Both the position numbers and the translations under genes were made by a program. The notes under the pieces are model-generated. The model did no database searches, was not told the DNA's origin, and saw only the letters and a list, made by a program, of their open reading frames with translations. A DNA stretch of 64,000 nucleotides from Pseudodesulfovibrio indicus (GTDB lineage Bacteria; Desulfobacterota; Desulfovibrionia; Desulfovibrionales; Desulfovibrionaceae): positions 434,001 to 498,000 of the forward strand of contig NZ_CP014206.1 in the NCBI RefSeq assembly GCF_001563225.1. Direction: 5' to 3'. Each line of letters begins with the position of its first letter. Position 1 is the stretch's first letter. Positions 9,019 to 17,477 of this stretch are shown in pieces.

Positions 9019-9449
9019 TCGGCTTCCTGTGCAACTGGTGCTCCTACGGCGGCGCCGACACCGCCGGAGTGGGCCGTTTCCAGCAGCCCACGGACCTGCG
9101 CATCATCCGCGTGCCCTGCTCGGGCCGCATCGACCCGCTGTTCGTGCTCAAGAGCCTGGTCAACGGCGCGGACGGCGTGCTCGTGTCCGGCTGCCATCCG
9201 CGCGACTGCCACTACTCCGAGGGCAATTTCTACGCCCGGCGGCGTCTGGAGGTGCTCAAGCGGTTCCTGCCCATACTCGGCATCGACGAGCGCCGTTTCG
9301 AGTACACCTGGGTCTCGGCCTCGGAAGGCCAGAAGTGGAAGAACGTGGTCCAGACCTTTACCGAACACATCCACGAGCTGGGTCCCGCGCCCAGGCTCGA
9401 CGCCTCGCTGGTCAAGACGGCGGAAGCCCTGCTGACCGATGCGGCCTGA
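8985..9449 (+). CDS. flxD: MvhD-like iron-sulfur protein, FlxD
   Basis: 154 residues from the GTG at 8985, preceded by GGAGG 10 nt upstream. It contains CNWCSYGGADTAG, the hallmark of the MvhD family that carries a [2Fe-2S] cluster and docks an electron-input module to HdrA. Further cysteines occur in VPCSGRIDP and SGCHPRDCHYSEGN. It lies between hdrA and the Flx flavoprotein genes, as expected for the adaptor. The start lies inside hdrA; no ATG fits. Confidence 0.9.
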   Translation: MSAITVPELRIVGFLCNWCSYGGADTAGVGRFQQPTDLRIIRVPCSGRIDPLFVLKSLVNGADGVLVSGCHPRDCHYSEGNFYARRRLEVLKRFLPILGIDERRFEYTWVSASEGQKWKNVVQTFTEHIHELGPAPRLDASLVKTAEALLTDAA

Positions 9450-9460
9450 CGGAGAACGCA

Positions 9461-10414
9461 ATGTCGAATCTTGAAGAACTGAAACACGAAATCAAAAAGC
9501 GGCTGCCGGACCTGGACGTGGTCATCGGCTGGGAGCAGGGTTTCGACCCGCTGCGGACCAGCCCCCTGTTCATGCGCACCGCGGAGGACGTGGACCGGCT
9601 CCTGTGGGGCCCCCTGTGCGTCCACAACCTGGCCACCTACCTGCCCGGGCTCAAAGGCCGGAAGGTCGGCATCGTGGTCAAGGGGTGTGACGGCCGCTCG
9701 GTGGTCGAGCTGCTCCAGGAGAAGCTCATCGATCGCGACCAGGTGGTCGTCTTCGCCATGCCCTGCGAGGGGGTGCTGTCCCTGCGCAAGGTCCAAAAAG
9801 CCGTGGGCGACCTGGACTATGTGGAGAGCGTGGAGACGGACGCGGACGGCGTGCGGATCACGGCGGACGGCGTCGACCACCTCTTGCGGTTCGAGGACGT
9901 GGCCGCCTCCAAATGCGCCCGCTGCGGCGTGCACACCGCCCCGCTGTCGGACGTCCTCGTGGGCGCCGCCGACGCCCGCGAGGCCGAGGACGACTATGCG
10001 GACGTAACCGCGTTCGAGACCCGGCCCCAGGAGGAGCGTCTGGCCTTCTGGCTGAGCGAGATGGACCGCTGCGTACGCTGCTACGCCTGCCGCAACGCCT
10101 GCCCCCTGTGCGTCTGCCGCGACCACTGCGTGGCCCAGAGCCGCGATCCCCACTGGCTCTCGCAGGAAGACTCCGTGCGGGACAAGTGGTTCTTCCAGAT
10201 GATCCACGCCGTGCATCTGGCCGGACGGTGCACCGAGTGCGGCGAATGCGAGCGGGCCTGTCCCGTGGGCATTCCCCTGCTGCTCTTCAAGCGCAAGATG
10301 AACAAGGAGATCCGCGAGCTGTTCGGCTACCGGGCGGGCATGGACGTCAACGCCGTGCCGCCCCTCCAGGCGTTCAAGGTCGAAGAGGACAACATCAAGG
10401 AGAGGACACTGTAA
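9461..10414 (+). CDS. flxC: 4Fe-4S dicluster protein of the Flx complex (FlxC-like)
   Basis: 317 residues. The N-terminal half (about 1-175) resembles the coenzyme-F420-hydrogenase beta-like fold. The C-terminal half has CVRCYACRNACPLCVCRDHC and CTECGECERACP, two [4Fe-4S] ferredoxin motifs with additional cysteines. An internal CARCGVH may be another metal site. GGAGAACGC precedes the ATG. Its stop overlaps the next start as TAATG. Assignment to FlxC rather than FlxB rests on gene order (D-C-B-A). Confidence 0.75.
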   Translation: MSNLEELKHEIKKRLPDLDVVIGWEQGFDPLRTSPLFMRTAEDVDRLLWGPLCVHNLATYLPGLKGRKVGIVVKGCDGRSVVELLQEKLIDRDQVVVFAMPCEGVLSLRKVQKAVGDLDYVESVETDADGVRITADGVDHLLRFEDVAASKCARCGVHTAPLSDVLVGAADAREAEDDYADVTAFETRPQEERLAFWLSEMDRCVRCYACRNACPLCVCRDHCVAQSRDPHWLSQEDSVRDKWFFQMIHAVHLAGRCTECGECERACPVGIPLLLFKRKMNKEIRELFGYRAGMDVNAVPPLQAFKVEEDNIKERTL

Positions 10415-11472
10415 TGGCCGCCAAATTCCTTGCGAAAGACAATCTGTCCCCGTGGCTGGCCGAGCTCTCCGCGGCCTACCGCACCCTGGTCCCCCACCGG
10501 GAGGGCGAGGCGGTGGTCTTCCGGAAGTTCCATTCCGGCATGGTTCCCGAGCTGGGGCTGCGGCCCACGGTGTCGCCCAAGGGGGCGGTGTTCCCGCAGT
10601 GCGAGCCGCTGATGACCTTCCGCTACGACAAGGACGCGGACGATCCCGGCAAGGTCCGGGTGTCCGTGCGCGAACGAAAGGACGAGACCCCGACCGTGGT
10701 CGTCGGAGCGCGGAGCTGCGACGCCGCCGGGTTCAACAGCTTCGACCGCGTCTACGTCACGGACAAGGTCACGGATCAGAACTACCTGGCCCGCCGGACG
10801 CGCACCCTGATCGTGACCCTGGCCTGCACCAGGCCCGCCACCACCTGTTTCTGCAACTGGGTGGGCGGCGGTCCGGGGGATACGGCCGGTGCGGACGTGC
10901 GCATGACCCCGCTTTCCGACGGTTGGCTGCTGGAATCCGTCACCGAGCGGGGCGAAACCCTGCTGGACGGCGCCCTGCTCGAAGACGGCGCGTCCCGCGA
11001 GTCCGAGGCCCGCGCCGTTCTGGAGGCGGCCGAAGGGGCCATGACCCCGGGACCGGACCTGTCCGCCGCGCCCGCCAAGCTGCTCGCGCTGTTCGACGAC
11101 GCCGGTTTCTGGGAGGCCGCGACCGCCAAGTGTTTGAGCTGCGGGGCCTGCACCTATCTCTGTCCGACCTGCTACTGCTTCAACATCACGGACGAGCAGT
11201 GCGGTCTGGAGGGCGTGCGGCTGCGCACCTGGGACAACTGCATGTCCTCCCAGTTCACGGAGGAGGCCAGCGGACACAATCCCCGGCCCACCAAGGGACA
11301 TCGCTTCAAGAACCGGATCGGGCACAAGTTCGGCTACTACCCTTCCCTGCACGGCGGCGCGATCGCCTGCGTGGGCTGCGGGCGGTGCATCAAGAGCTGC
11401 CCGGTCTCCATGGACGTCCGCGAGGTCGTGCGCAACGTTTTGGCCGCGCCCGCCGGCCCGGAGGAGATATAG
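10414..11472 (+). CDS. flxB: 4Fe-4S dicluster protein of the Flx complex (FlxB-like; AsrA/HydB-type)
   Basis: 352 residues, with the look of the sulfite-reductase subunit A / sulfhydrogenase beta family. ARSCDAAGFNSFDRVY and ACTRPATTCFCNW are conserved in the body (about residues 95-150). C-terminal motifs CLSCGACTYLCPTCYC and CVGCGRCIKSCP bind two [4Fe-4S] clusters. It would relay electrons from the FlxA flavin to FlxC/FlxD and HdrA. Coupled to the preceding gene by TAATG and 2 nt before flxA. Confidence 0.8.
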   Translation: MAAKFLAKDNLSPWLAELSAAYRTLVPHREGEAVVFRKFHSGMVPELGLRPTVSPKGAVFPQCEPLMTFRYDKDADDPGKVRVSVRERKDETPTVVVGARSCDAAGFNSFDRVYVTDKVTDQNYLARRTRTLIVTLACTRPATTCFCNWVGGGPGDTAGADVRMTPLSDGWLLESVTERGETLLDGALLEDGASRESEARAVLEAAEGAMTPGPDLSAAPAKLLALFDDAGFWEAATAKCLSCGACTYLCPTCYCFNITDEQCGLEGVRLRTWDNCMSSQFTEEASGHNPRPTKGHRFKNRIGHKFGYYPSLHGGAIACVGCGRCIKSCPVSMDVREVVRNVLAAPAGPEEI

Positions 11473-11474
11473 TC

Positions 11475-12329
11475 ATGCTGCTGGAACTCGACATGGCCGA
11501 CGCCAGGAACCCCTACATGCCCGCCATGGGCACGATCATCGAGATCATCCGGGAGACGCCGAACATCAAGACCCTTCGGATCGTGCTCGACGACGAGCGG
11601 GCCATGAAGGACTTCACGTTCCATCCCGGCCAGGTGGGCCAGCTGTCCGTATTCGGCACGGGCGAGTCCACCTTCGTCATCAACTCCTCGCCCACGCGCA
11701 TGGACTACCTGCAGTTCAGCATCATGCGGACGGGCGAGGTCACGGAAAAGCTGCACACCCTGTCCGTGGGCGACCAGGTGGGCGTGCGCGCCCCGCTGGG
11801 CAACTGGTTCCCCTACGAGGACCTGAAGGGGCGGGACATCGTGTTCGTGGGCGGCGGCATCGGCATGGCCCCGCTGCGCACGCTGCTCGTCTACATGCTC
11901 GACAACCGGGCGGACTACGGCAACATTTCCCTGCTGTACGGGGCGCGCTCGCCCCAGGACATGGCCTTCAGCTATGAGTTGCCCGACTGGCTGGGCCGCG
12001 AGGACCTGAACACGGTCCTGACCATCGACAACCCGGCCGAGGGCTGGGAGCACAAGGTCGGGCTGATCCCCAACGTCCTGCTGGAGATGAACCCCTCGCC
12101 CGAGAACTGCGTGGCCGTCACCTGCGGCCCGCCCATCATGATCAAGTTCACCCTCCAGGCCCTGGCCAAGCTCGGCTTCGGAGACGACCAGATCCTGACC
12201 ACCCTGGAGAAGCGCATGAAGTGCGGGGTCGGCCTGTGCGGCCGCTGCAACATCGGCGGCAAATACGTCTGCCAGGACGGCCCGGTCTTCTCCTATGCCG
12301 AGCTCAAGGAACTGCCCAACGAGCTCTAG
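11475..12329 (+). CDS. flxA: NAD(P)H/FAD oxidoreductase subunit FlxA
   Basis: 284 residues of the ferredoxin-NADP reductase fold. An FAD-binding barrel (about 15-105) is followed by an NAD-binding domain with VFVGGGIGMAPLRTLL (about 118-133) and VTCGPPIM. C-terminal cysteines (CGVGLCGRCNIGGKYVC) bind a [2Fe-2S] cluster as in PyrK and sulfhydrogenase gamma chains. It is the pyridine-nucleotide entry or exit point of the Hdr-Flx complex. GGAGAT precedes the ATG. Confidence 0.9.
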   Translation: MLLELDMADARNPYMPAMGTIIEIIRETPNIKTLRIVLDDERAMKDFTFHPGQVGQLSVFGTGESTFVINSSPTRMDYLQFSIMRTGEVTEKLHTLSVGDQVGVRAPLGNWFPYEDLKGRDIVFVGGGIGMAPLRTLLVYMLDNRADYGNISLLYGARSPQDMAFSYELPDWLGREDLNTVLTIDNPAEGWEHKVGLIPNVLLEMNPSPENCVAVTCGPPIMIKFTLQALAKLGFGDDQILTTLEKRMKCGVGLCGRCNIGGKYVCQDGPVFSYAELKELPNEL

Positions 12330-12353
12330 CCAACCCCAACACACGGAGTCATC

Positions 12354-12833
12354 ATGGCGAGTTTTTTCAAAGCCAATGAAATCGCCCGGACGGCGGTGGA
12401 TATAGAGCGGAAGGGGCGGGCGTTCTACCTGTGCCTGGAGGAGAACGCCCGCAGCGACGAGACGCGGGAACTGTTCCGTTTTCTGGCCGCCGAAGAGGGG
12501 CGGCACGAAGGGATATTCCAGGCACTTCTGGACCGCCTGGGAGACATTGAGCTGCCCGCCTGGGCGACCGGCGAGGAATACGGCATGTATATCCAGGGCT
12601 TGATCGAGTCCCATGCCCTTTTCTCCGACCCGGAGGCCGAAAGCCGCATGGCCGCCATGGCCGATGAACGGGAGGCCATCCGCATGGCCATGGGTTTCGA
12701 GAAGGACACCCTGCTGTTCTTCGTTGAAATGGAAGCGTTTGTCCCGGACCGCGAAAAGGGGGCCGTGCGCGAGTGCATCAAAGAGGAACAGCTGCACCTG
12801 GCCCGGCTGCAACGCATGTACAGCAAGCTGTAA
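12354..12833 (+). CDS. Rubrerythrin-like (ferritin-like di-iron) protein
   Basis: 159 residues. Two half-motifs of a di-iron ferritin-like bundle are visible: ERKGRAFYLCLEE with AAEEGRHE (about 20-50), and EMEAFVP with CIKEEQLHLARL (about 125-155). No C-terminal rubredoxin cysteines are present, so it is a rubredoxin-less form. It begins 24 nt after flxA, so it is probably the last gene of the hdr-flx operon. Rubrerythrins reduce peroxide, but the electron donor here is unknown. Confidence 0.8.
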   Translation: MASFFKANEIARTAVDIERKGRAFYLCLEENARSDETRELFRFLAAEEGRHEGIFQALLDRLGDIELPAWATGEEYGMYIQGLIESHALFSDPEAESRMAAMADEREAIRMAMGFEKDTLLFFVEMEAFVPDREKGAVRECIKEEQLHLARLQRMYSKL

Positions 12834-12962
12834 ACGTAGGGACGGAATCAAAGGGGACGGGTCAAGGTCCCGCGCTTTATTCGTCCCGCATGGTTCCGCT
12901 CGAAAAAACGCCGGTGGCATTTCAATCGTCCATGATTGTATCCGCAGAGCGCCCGCGATAGA

Positions 12963-13015
12963 CCAACTGTAAGCGCCCGCCTTGTTTTTTCAACAAGGCG
13001 GGCGCTTACAGTTGG
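12963..13015. terminator. Perfect 24-bp stem hairpin after the hdr-flx operon
   Basis: Arms 12963-12986 and 12992-13015 are perfect reverse complements with a 5-nt TTTTC loop. It lies 130 nt after the rubrerythrin-like gene and well before the convergent peroxiredoxin gene. No T-tract follows on either strand, so it is not a standard intrinsic terminator. It could stop or protect the transcript. The rest of 12834-13321 holds the repeat copy and a terminator listed separately. Confidence 0.5.
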
Positions 13016-13082
13016 AAAACGTGGCGGGTACTTGCAAGCATCCCGCAGCTCGCCCCGCCCCAAATCGCGGGTTGTTTTTCAA

Positions 13083-13241
13083 AAAGACAGGAAACAAAGG
13101 AAACCTTCCCATACCGGAAAGCCCTCGCGAAGCGACCCAAAAAGTTTTGAAAGGGAGAGGGGATGGGGGTCTGGGGGAAGGGGAGAGGGGAAACTTTTAC
13201 AAAAGTTTCCCCTCTCCCCTTCCCCCAGCCGCCGGAGGCAG
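13083..13241. repeat. Long-hairpin intergenic repeat, copy 1
   Basis: 159 bp nearly identical to 17311-17469. The core is a perfect 28-bp stem (13171-13198 with 13201-13228) around a 2-nt AC loop. It is flanked by GCGAAGCGACCCAAAAAG on the left and CCGCCGGAGGC on the right. It ends 81 nt from the stop of the peroxiredoxin gene on the opposite strand. Confidence 0.85.
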
Positions 13242-13247
13242 CTTCAC

Positions 13248-13281
13248 AAAAAAGACCCCCGCCGGAGGAGTGGCGGGGGTC
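13248..13281 (-). terminator. Intrinsic terminator of the peroxiredoxin gene
   Basis: On the minus strand, GACCCCCGCC and GGCGGGGGTC form a 10-bp stem with an 8-nt loop, followed by TTTTTT. It lies 41 nt beyond the stop codon of the peroxiredoxin gene. Confidence 0.85.
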
Positions 13282-13321
13282 GGGGTGCAACAGTCGGAGC
13301 GAGAGTGTGAGTTCGCTGCCG

Positions 13322-13960
13322 TTAGTCGATGGGGTTGAGGGCTTCGTAGACCTTGCCCACCATTTCGTCATTGGGGGTCAGGGTTTTTTCGCCCGGGGTC
13401 CACTTGGCGGGGCAGACCTCGGCGGGGTGGTCCTTGAGATAGTTGTTGGCTTCCATCTTGCGGACCAGCTCGTCGACGTTGCGGCCCACGTTGTAGAAGT
13501 TGATCTCGGACGAGGCGAGCACGCCTTCGGGGCTAATGATGAAGGTGCCGCGCAGAGCCAGGCCGGTTTCGTAGTCCCAGACGTCGAAGAAGCGGGAGAC
13601 CTCACCGGTCGGGTCGGCGGCCATCTTGAACTTCACGTTTTCCAGCAGCCGTTCGCTGGTTTTCCACGCCATGTGGGAGAATTTGGTGTCCGTGGACACG
13701 GAGATCACCTCGGCGCCCAAGTCGACCAGGGCCTGGTGCTTGGCGGCCAGGTCGGCCAGTTCGGTGGGGCAGACAAAGGTGAAGTCCGCGGGATAGAAGA
13801 AGAGAATGGTCCATTTGCCCTGCTTGCGCAGCTCGCCCAGATCCAGCTCAACGAACCCGCCCTCGGTGGGGTCGAAGGCCTCCAGTTTGAACTCGGGCAC
13901 GGGCTGGCCAACTTTGGCGAAATCAGGGAGATTGTCGTTCACATCGTACTCGTTGCTCAT
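13322..13960 (-). CDS. ahpC: AhpC-type 2-Cys peroxiredoxin
   Basis: 212 residues. It reduces hydrogen peroxide and organic peroxides in the cytoplasm. The peroxidatic cysteine is in FTFVCPTEL (about residue 64) and the resolving cysteine in EVCPAKW (about 183), the C-terminal arrangement of typical 2-Cys AhpC/Prx1 enzymes. GAGGA precedes the ATG at 13960. A -35/-10 pair lies about 60 nt upstream of the start. No ahpF is adjacent, so the reductant is presumably thioredoxin or a rubredoxin-type system. Monocistronic, with its own terminator. Confidence 0.93.
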   Translation of the reverse strand: MSNEYDVNDNLPDFAKVGQPVPEFKLEAFDPTEGGFVELDLGELRKQGKWTILFFYPADFTFVCPTELADLAAKHQALVDLGAEVISVSTDTKFSHMAWKTSERLLENVKFKMAADPTGEVSRFFDVWDYETGLALRGTFIISPEGVLASSEINFYNVGRNVDELVRKMEANNYLKDHPAEVCPAKWTPGEKTLTPNDEMVGKVYEALNPID

Positions 13961-14020
13961 ATTAATTTCCTCTGTTTTAAAGAAGTTGAAATATTGTTAG
14001 GAATGATTACCGTTCTCAGC

Positions 14021-14049
14021 ACACTAAGGCCGAGCTCTGGCGTCGTCAA
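14021..14049 (-). promoter_or_regulatory. Sigma-70-like promoter of peroxiredoxin
   Basis: On the minus strand, TTGACG (14049-14044) and TAGTGT (14026-14021) are separated by 17 nt, about 60 nt before the ATG. The -35 matches 5 of 6 consensus bases; the -10 is weaker. Confidence 0.45.
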
Positions 14050-14175
14050 GTTTTTTTTGCGATTTTCTCCACTTTGCCCAGCGGCCCGTGGTAGTGTATA
14101 CCGGGATTTCCCGCCGGGGACCGGAGCCGCACAGGGTTCGGCCCCACCGGCAAGACCAAGAAAAAGAGAGCGACA

Positions 14176-17085
14176 ATGAGTTTCGGCTTTACCAAGATAC
14201 GGGAAATGGAAATTGCGGAGATGGCCACCAAGGCCGTGGTCTACCGCCACGACAAGACCGGGGCGCGCGTCCTGTCCCTGAGCAACGACGACGAGAACAA
14301 GGTGTTCGGCATCTCGTTCCGCACGCCGCCCTCGGACTCCACGGGCGTGGCGCACATTCTGGAGCACTCGGTGCTCTGCGGGTCGGACAAGTACCCGGTG
14401 AAGGAGCCGTTCGTGGAACTGCTCAAGGGGTCGCTCCAGACCTTCCTGAACGCCCTGACCTTCCCGGACAAGACCTGCTATCCCGTGGCCTCGGCCAACG
14501 TGCAGGACTTCTACAACCTGGTGGACGTCTACCTGGACGCGGTCTTCCATCCCCGGCTGACCGAGAACACCCTGAAGCAGGAGGGCTGGCACTACGAGCT
14601 GGAGGCCGCCGACCGCGACCTGACCTACAAGGGCGTGGTCTTCAACGAGATGAAGGGCGCCTACTCCTCGCCCGACTCCCGGCTCTACGAGGCGTCCCAG
14701 CAGTCCCTGTTCCCGGACACCACCTACGGCCTGGACTCCGGCGGCGACCCGGCGGTCATCCCGGACCTGACCTTCGAGCAATTCATGGCCTTCCACCGGG
14801 ACCACTACCACCCGTCCAACGCCTACGCCTATTTCTACGGTGACGACGACCCGCAGAAGCGGCTGGCAATCCTGGACGCGGTCTTCTCGCAATACGAGCC
14901 CATCGACGTGGCCCCGACCCGCGTGCCGCTCCAGGCCCGGTTCACCGAGGCCAAGGCCGTGCGCACGGGCTACCCGGCCTCGGACCGGCTGGCCAAGGGC
15001 ATGTTCACGGTCAACTGGCTGCTGGCCGAGACCTCGGACCCCAACCTGAACCTCGCCCTGCACATCCTGGAGCACATCCTCATCGGGCTGCCCGGCTCGC
15101 CGCTGAAAAAGGCCCTGACCGACTCCGGCCTGGGCGACGACCTGGCGGGCGTGGGGCTCGAGGCGGACATGCGCCAGATGTTCTTCTCCGTGGGGCTCAA
15201 GGGCATGCACCCGTCCAACGCGGTCAAGGTCGAGTCCATCATCTTCCACACCATCAAGGACCTGGTGGAGAACGGCATCGACGCCCGCGACATCGAGGCC
15301 GCCGTCAACTCCGTGGAGTTCTCCCTGCGCGAGAACAACACCGGCTCGTACCCGCGCGGCCTGTCCCTCATGTTCCAGGCCCTGTCCACCTGGCTCTATG
15401 ACGACGAGGGCGTCGAGGGCGATCCCCTGGCCCTGCTGCCCTTCGAGGCCCCCCTGCGCAACGTCAAGGCGTGGATCGAGAGCGGCGAAAAGATCTTCGA
15501 GGAGCTGCTGGCGCGGCTCTTCCTGCACAACCCGCACCGGACCACCGTGCTGCTGGAACCGGACCACACGCTCGGCAAGAAGGCGGCCAAGGAGGAGCGC
15601 GACCGGCTGAACAAGGCCAAGGCGGCCATGTCCCCGGCCGAGATCGAACAGGTCATGGCCGACGCCGCCGAACTCAAGCGGCTCCAGGCCGCGCCGGACG
15701 ACCCCGAGGCGCTGCGCACCATCCCGCGCCTGACCACGTCCGACCTGCCCGCCGAGAACCGGCCCATCCCCACCGAGCTGCGGTCCCTCGCCGGACGCGA
15801 GCTGCTTTTCCACGACCTGCCCACCAACGGCATCGGCTACCTGGACTTCGGCTTCGACCTCGCCGCGATCCCGGACGAGCTGCTGCCCTACGCGGGGGTG
15901 TTCGGCCGCGCCCTGACCGAGTCCGGCACCGCCGAGCGCGACTTCGTGGACCTCTCCCAGCGCATCGCCCGGACCTCCGGCGGCATCTGGGCGCAGCCCT
16001 TCTCCGCCCCGGTCCTGAACTCCGCCGAGCCCGCCGCGCGGCTGTTCCTGCGCACCAAGGCCACGGGCGACAAGCTCGCCGACACCCTGGAGATCGTCTC
16101 CGAGATCCTGGCCTCGGCCAAGCTCGACAACAAGGAGCGCATCGGACGCATCGTGGCCGAGGCGCGCGCCCGCGCCGAGCAGCGGCTGGTCCCGTCCGGG
16201 CACATGATCGTGGCCACCCGGCTGCGCGCCCGGACCCACGCGGCCCACGCCATGGACGAGGCCATGTCCGGGCTGACCAACCTGCGTTTCCTGCGCGAGC
16301 TGGAGCAGCGCGTCGACAAGGACTTCCGCAACGTAGCCAAGGACCTGGAGAAATTCCGTTCCCTGCTGATCAACCGAAGCGGGCTGATCCTCAACGCCAC
16401 CATGGACGAAGCCCTGTTCGCCCAGGCCGAGCCCGCCCTGGCCCGGGTGGTGGAGAGTCTGCCCGAGAGCGAACCCGCGCCCGTGAAGCGCGCCATGCCC
16501 GTTCTGCCCGCCCGCGAAGGGCTGGCCATCCCGGCCCAGGTCAACTACGTGGGCAAGGGTTGCGGCCTGGCCGAATACGGCATCGAGCTGACCGGCGCGG
16601 CCCAGGTGGTCAACAAGCTCATCCGCACCGGCTATCTCTGGGAAAAGGTCCGCGTCCAGGGCGGCGCGTACGGCGCGTTCTGCATCCTCGACCGGCTGGC
16701 CGGAGCCATCGCCCTGGTCTCCTACCGCGATCCCAACGTGGCCGACACGGTCAAGGCGTTCGACGAACTGGCCGACCACCTCGAAAAACTGAAGATCGAT
16801 TCCGACGAGCTGGAAAAGTCCATCATCGGGGCCATCGGCGAGATGGACAGCTACCAGCTGCCCGACGCCAAGGGGTTCACCGGCCTGACCCGGCACCTGA
16901 CCGGCCAGGACGACGCCTATCTCCAGGCCATTCGGGAGCAGGCCCTGAACGCCTCCGAGGCGGACTTCCGCGACCTGGCCAAGGCCGTGCGCGCCAACGC
17001 CGAACACGGCGACATCTGCGTGCTCGGGGATTCCCTGGCCATGGAGAACAGCGGATTGGGACTGGATATCGAACAGGTCCTGTAG
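14176..17085 (+). CDS. M16C family zinc metallopeptidase (presequence-protease-like)
   Basis: 969 residues, the usual length of PreP/Cym1-type M16C enzymes, which degrade short peptides inside a closed chamber. The inverted zinc motif HILEH (His60, Glu63, His64) is intact, and VFNEMKG (about 155-161) supplies the distal glutamate. The middle M16C-associated domain follows, then the inactive C-terminal M16 half with the conserved EKVRVQGGAYGAF. No signal peptide, so cytoplasmic. Transcribed divergently from the peroxiredoxin gene; start supported by a purine-rich AGAGAG upstream. Stand-alone gene. Confidence 0.93.
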   Translation: MSFGFTKIREMEIAEMATKAVVYRHDKTGARVLSLSNDDENKVFGISFRTPPSDSTGVAHILEHSVLCGSDKYPVKEPFVELLKGSLQTFLNALTFPDKTCYPVASANVQDFYNLVDVYLDAVFHPRLTENTLKQEGWHYELEAADRDLTYKGVVFNEMKGAYSSPDSRLYEASQQSLFPDTTYGLDSGGDPAVIPDLTFEQFMAFHRDHYHPSNAYAYFYGDDDPQKRLAILDAVFSQYEPIDVAPTRVPLQARFTEAKAVRTGYPASDRLAKGMFTVNWLLAETSDPNLNLALHILEHILIGLPGSPLKKALTDSGLGDDLAGVGLEADMRQMFFSVGLKGMHPSNAVKVESIIFHTIKDLVENGIDARDIEAAVNSVEFSLRENNTGSYPRGLSLMFQALSTWLYDDEGVEGDPLALLPFEAPLRNVKAWIESGEKIFEELLARLFLHNPHRTTVLLEPDHTLGKKAAKEERDRLNKAKAAMSPAEIEQVMADAAELKRLQAAPDDPEALRTIPRLTTSDLPAENRPIPTELRSLAGRELLFHDLPTNGIGYLDFGFDLAAIPDELLPYAGVFGRALTESGTAERDFVDLSQRIARTSGGIWAQPFSAPVLNSAEPAARLFLRTKATGDKLADTLEIVSEILASAKLDNKERIGRIVAEARARAEQRLVPSGHMIVATRLRARTHAAHAMDEAMSGLTNLRFLRELEQRVDKDFRNVAKDLEKFRSLLINRSGLILNATMDEALFAQAEPALARVVESLPESEPAPVKRAMPVLPAREGLAIPAQVNYVGKGCGLAEYGIELTGAAQVVNKLIRTGYLWEKVRVQGGAYGAFCILDRLAGAIALVSYRDPNVADTVKAFDELADHLEKLKIDSDELEKSIIGAIGEMDSYQLPDAKGFTGLTRHLTGQDDAYLQAIREQALNASEADFRDLAKAVRANAEHGDICVLGDSLAMENSGLGLDIEQVL

Positions 17086-17108
17086 ACGTCCCTTCAAGCC
17101 GTAACCGA

Positions 17109-17138
17109 AACGCCCGGGTCCGCAAGGACTCGGGCGTT
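17109..17138 (+). terminator. Stem-loop after the M16C peptidase gene
   Basis: A 13-bp stem with one G-T wobble and a GCAA tetraloop starts 24 nt after the stop codon. The U-tract is poor, so termination efficiency is uncertain. Confidence 0.55.
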
Positions 17139-17170
17139 CGCGCTTTCCGGGCCGGGGGCCTCCGCCGGGC

Positions 17171-17213
17171 GGATGCCTCCGGCGGGCAGGGCGCCGCCCT
17201 GCACCCGCTCAAG
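17171..17213 (+). repeat. Short GC-rich intergenic repeat, copy A
   Basis: 43 bp starting GGATGCCTCCGGCGG and ending CCCTGCACCCGCTCAAG. It matches 50417-50459 at 39 of 43 positions. Both copies lie downstream of a plus-strand gene. Confidence 0.7.
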
Positions 17214-17310
17214 GCCGAGGGCCTTGAGCATCCCATCGCTCGCTTCGCTCGGGGCCGTGCGGGAGCCTTCCGCCGTGCCGATTGGCGATTTCGGGCGGTA
17301 TTTTTTAATT

Positions 17311-17469
17311 AAAGACAGGACACGAAGGAAACCTTCCCATATCGGAAAGCCCTCGCGAAGCGACCCAAAAAGTTTTGAAAGGGAGAGGGGATGGGGGTCT
17401 GGGGGAAGGGGAGAGGGAAAACTTTTACAAAAGTTTTCCCTCTCCCCTTCCCCCAGCCGCCGGAGGCAG
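17311..17469. repeat. Long-hairpin intergenic repeat, copy 2
   Basis: 159 bp nearly identical to copy 1. The perfect 28-bp stem (17399-17426 with 17429-17456) has the same AC loop, but one stem base pair differs from copy 1 on both arms. It ends 9 nt from the stop of the convergent epimerase gene. Together with the peptidase terminator and short repeat it fills the 392-bp gap 17086-17477. Confidence 0.85.
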
Positions 17470-17477
17470 TGTCTTCC

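Noticed and set aside
12963-13015. Long palindrome as the end of an insertion sequence
   Set aside because: No transposase frame and no target duplication beside it. The two arms are adjacent rather than flanking cargo.
13957-17097. A 1046-codon frame opposite the M16C peptidase
   Set aside because: Low-complexity Gly/Val/Gln-rich translation, while the plus strand has a full-length peptidase with an intact zinc motif.
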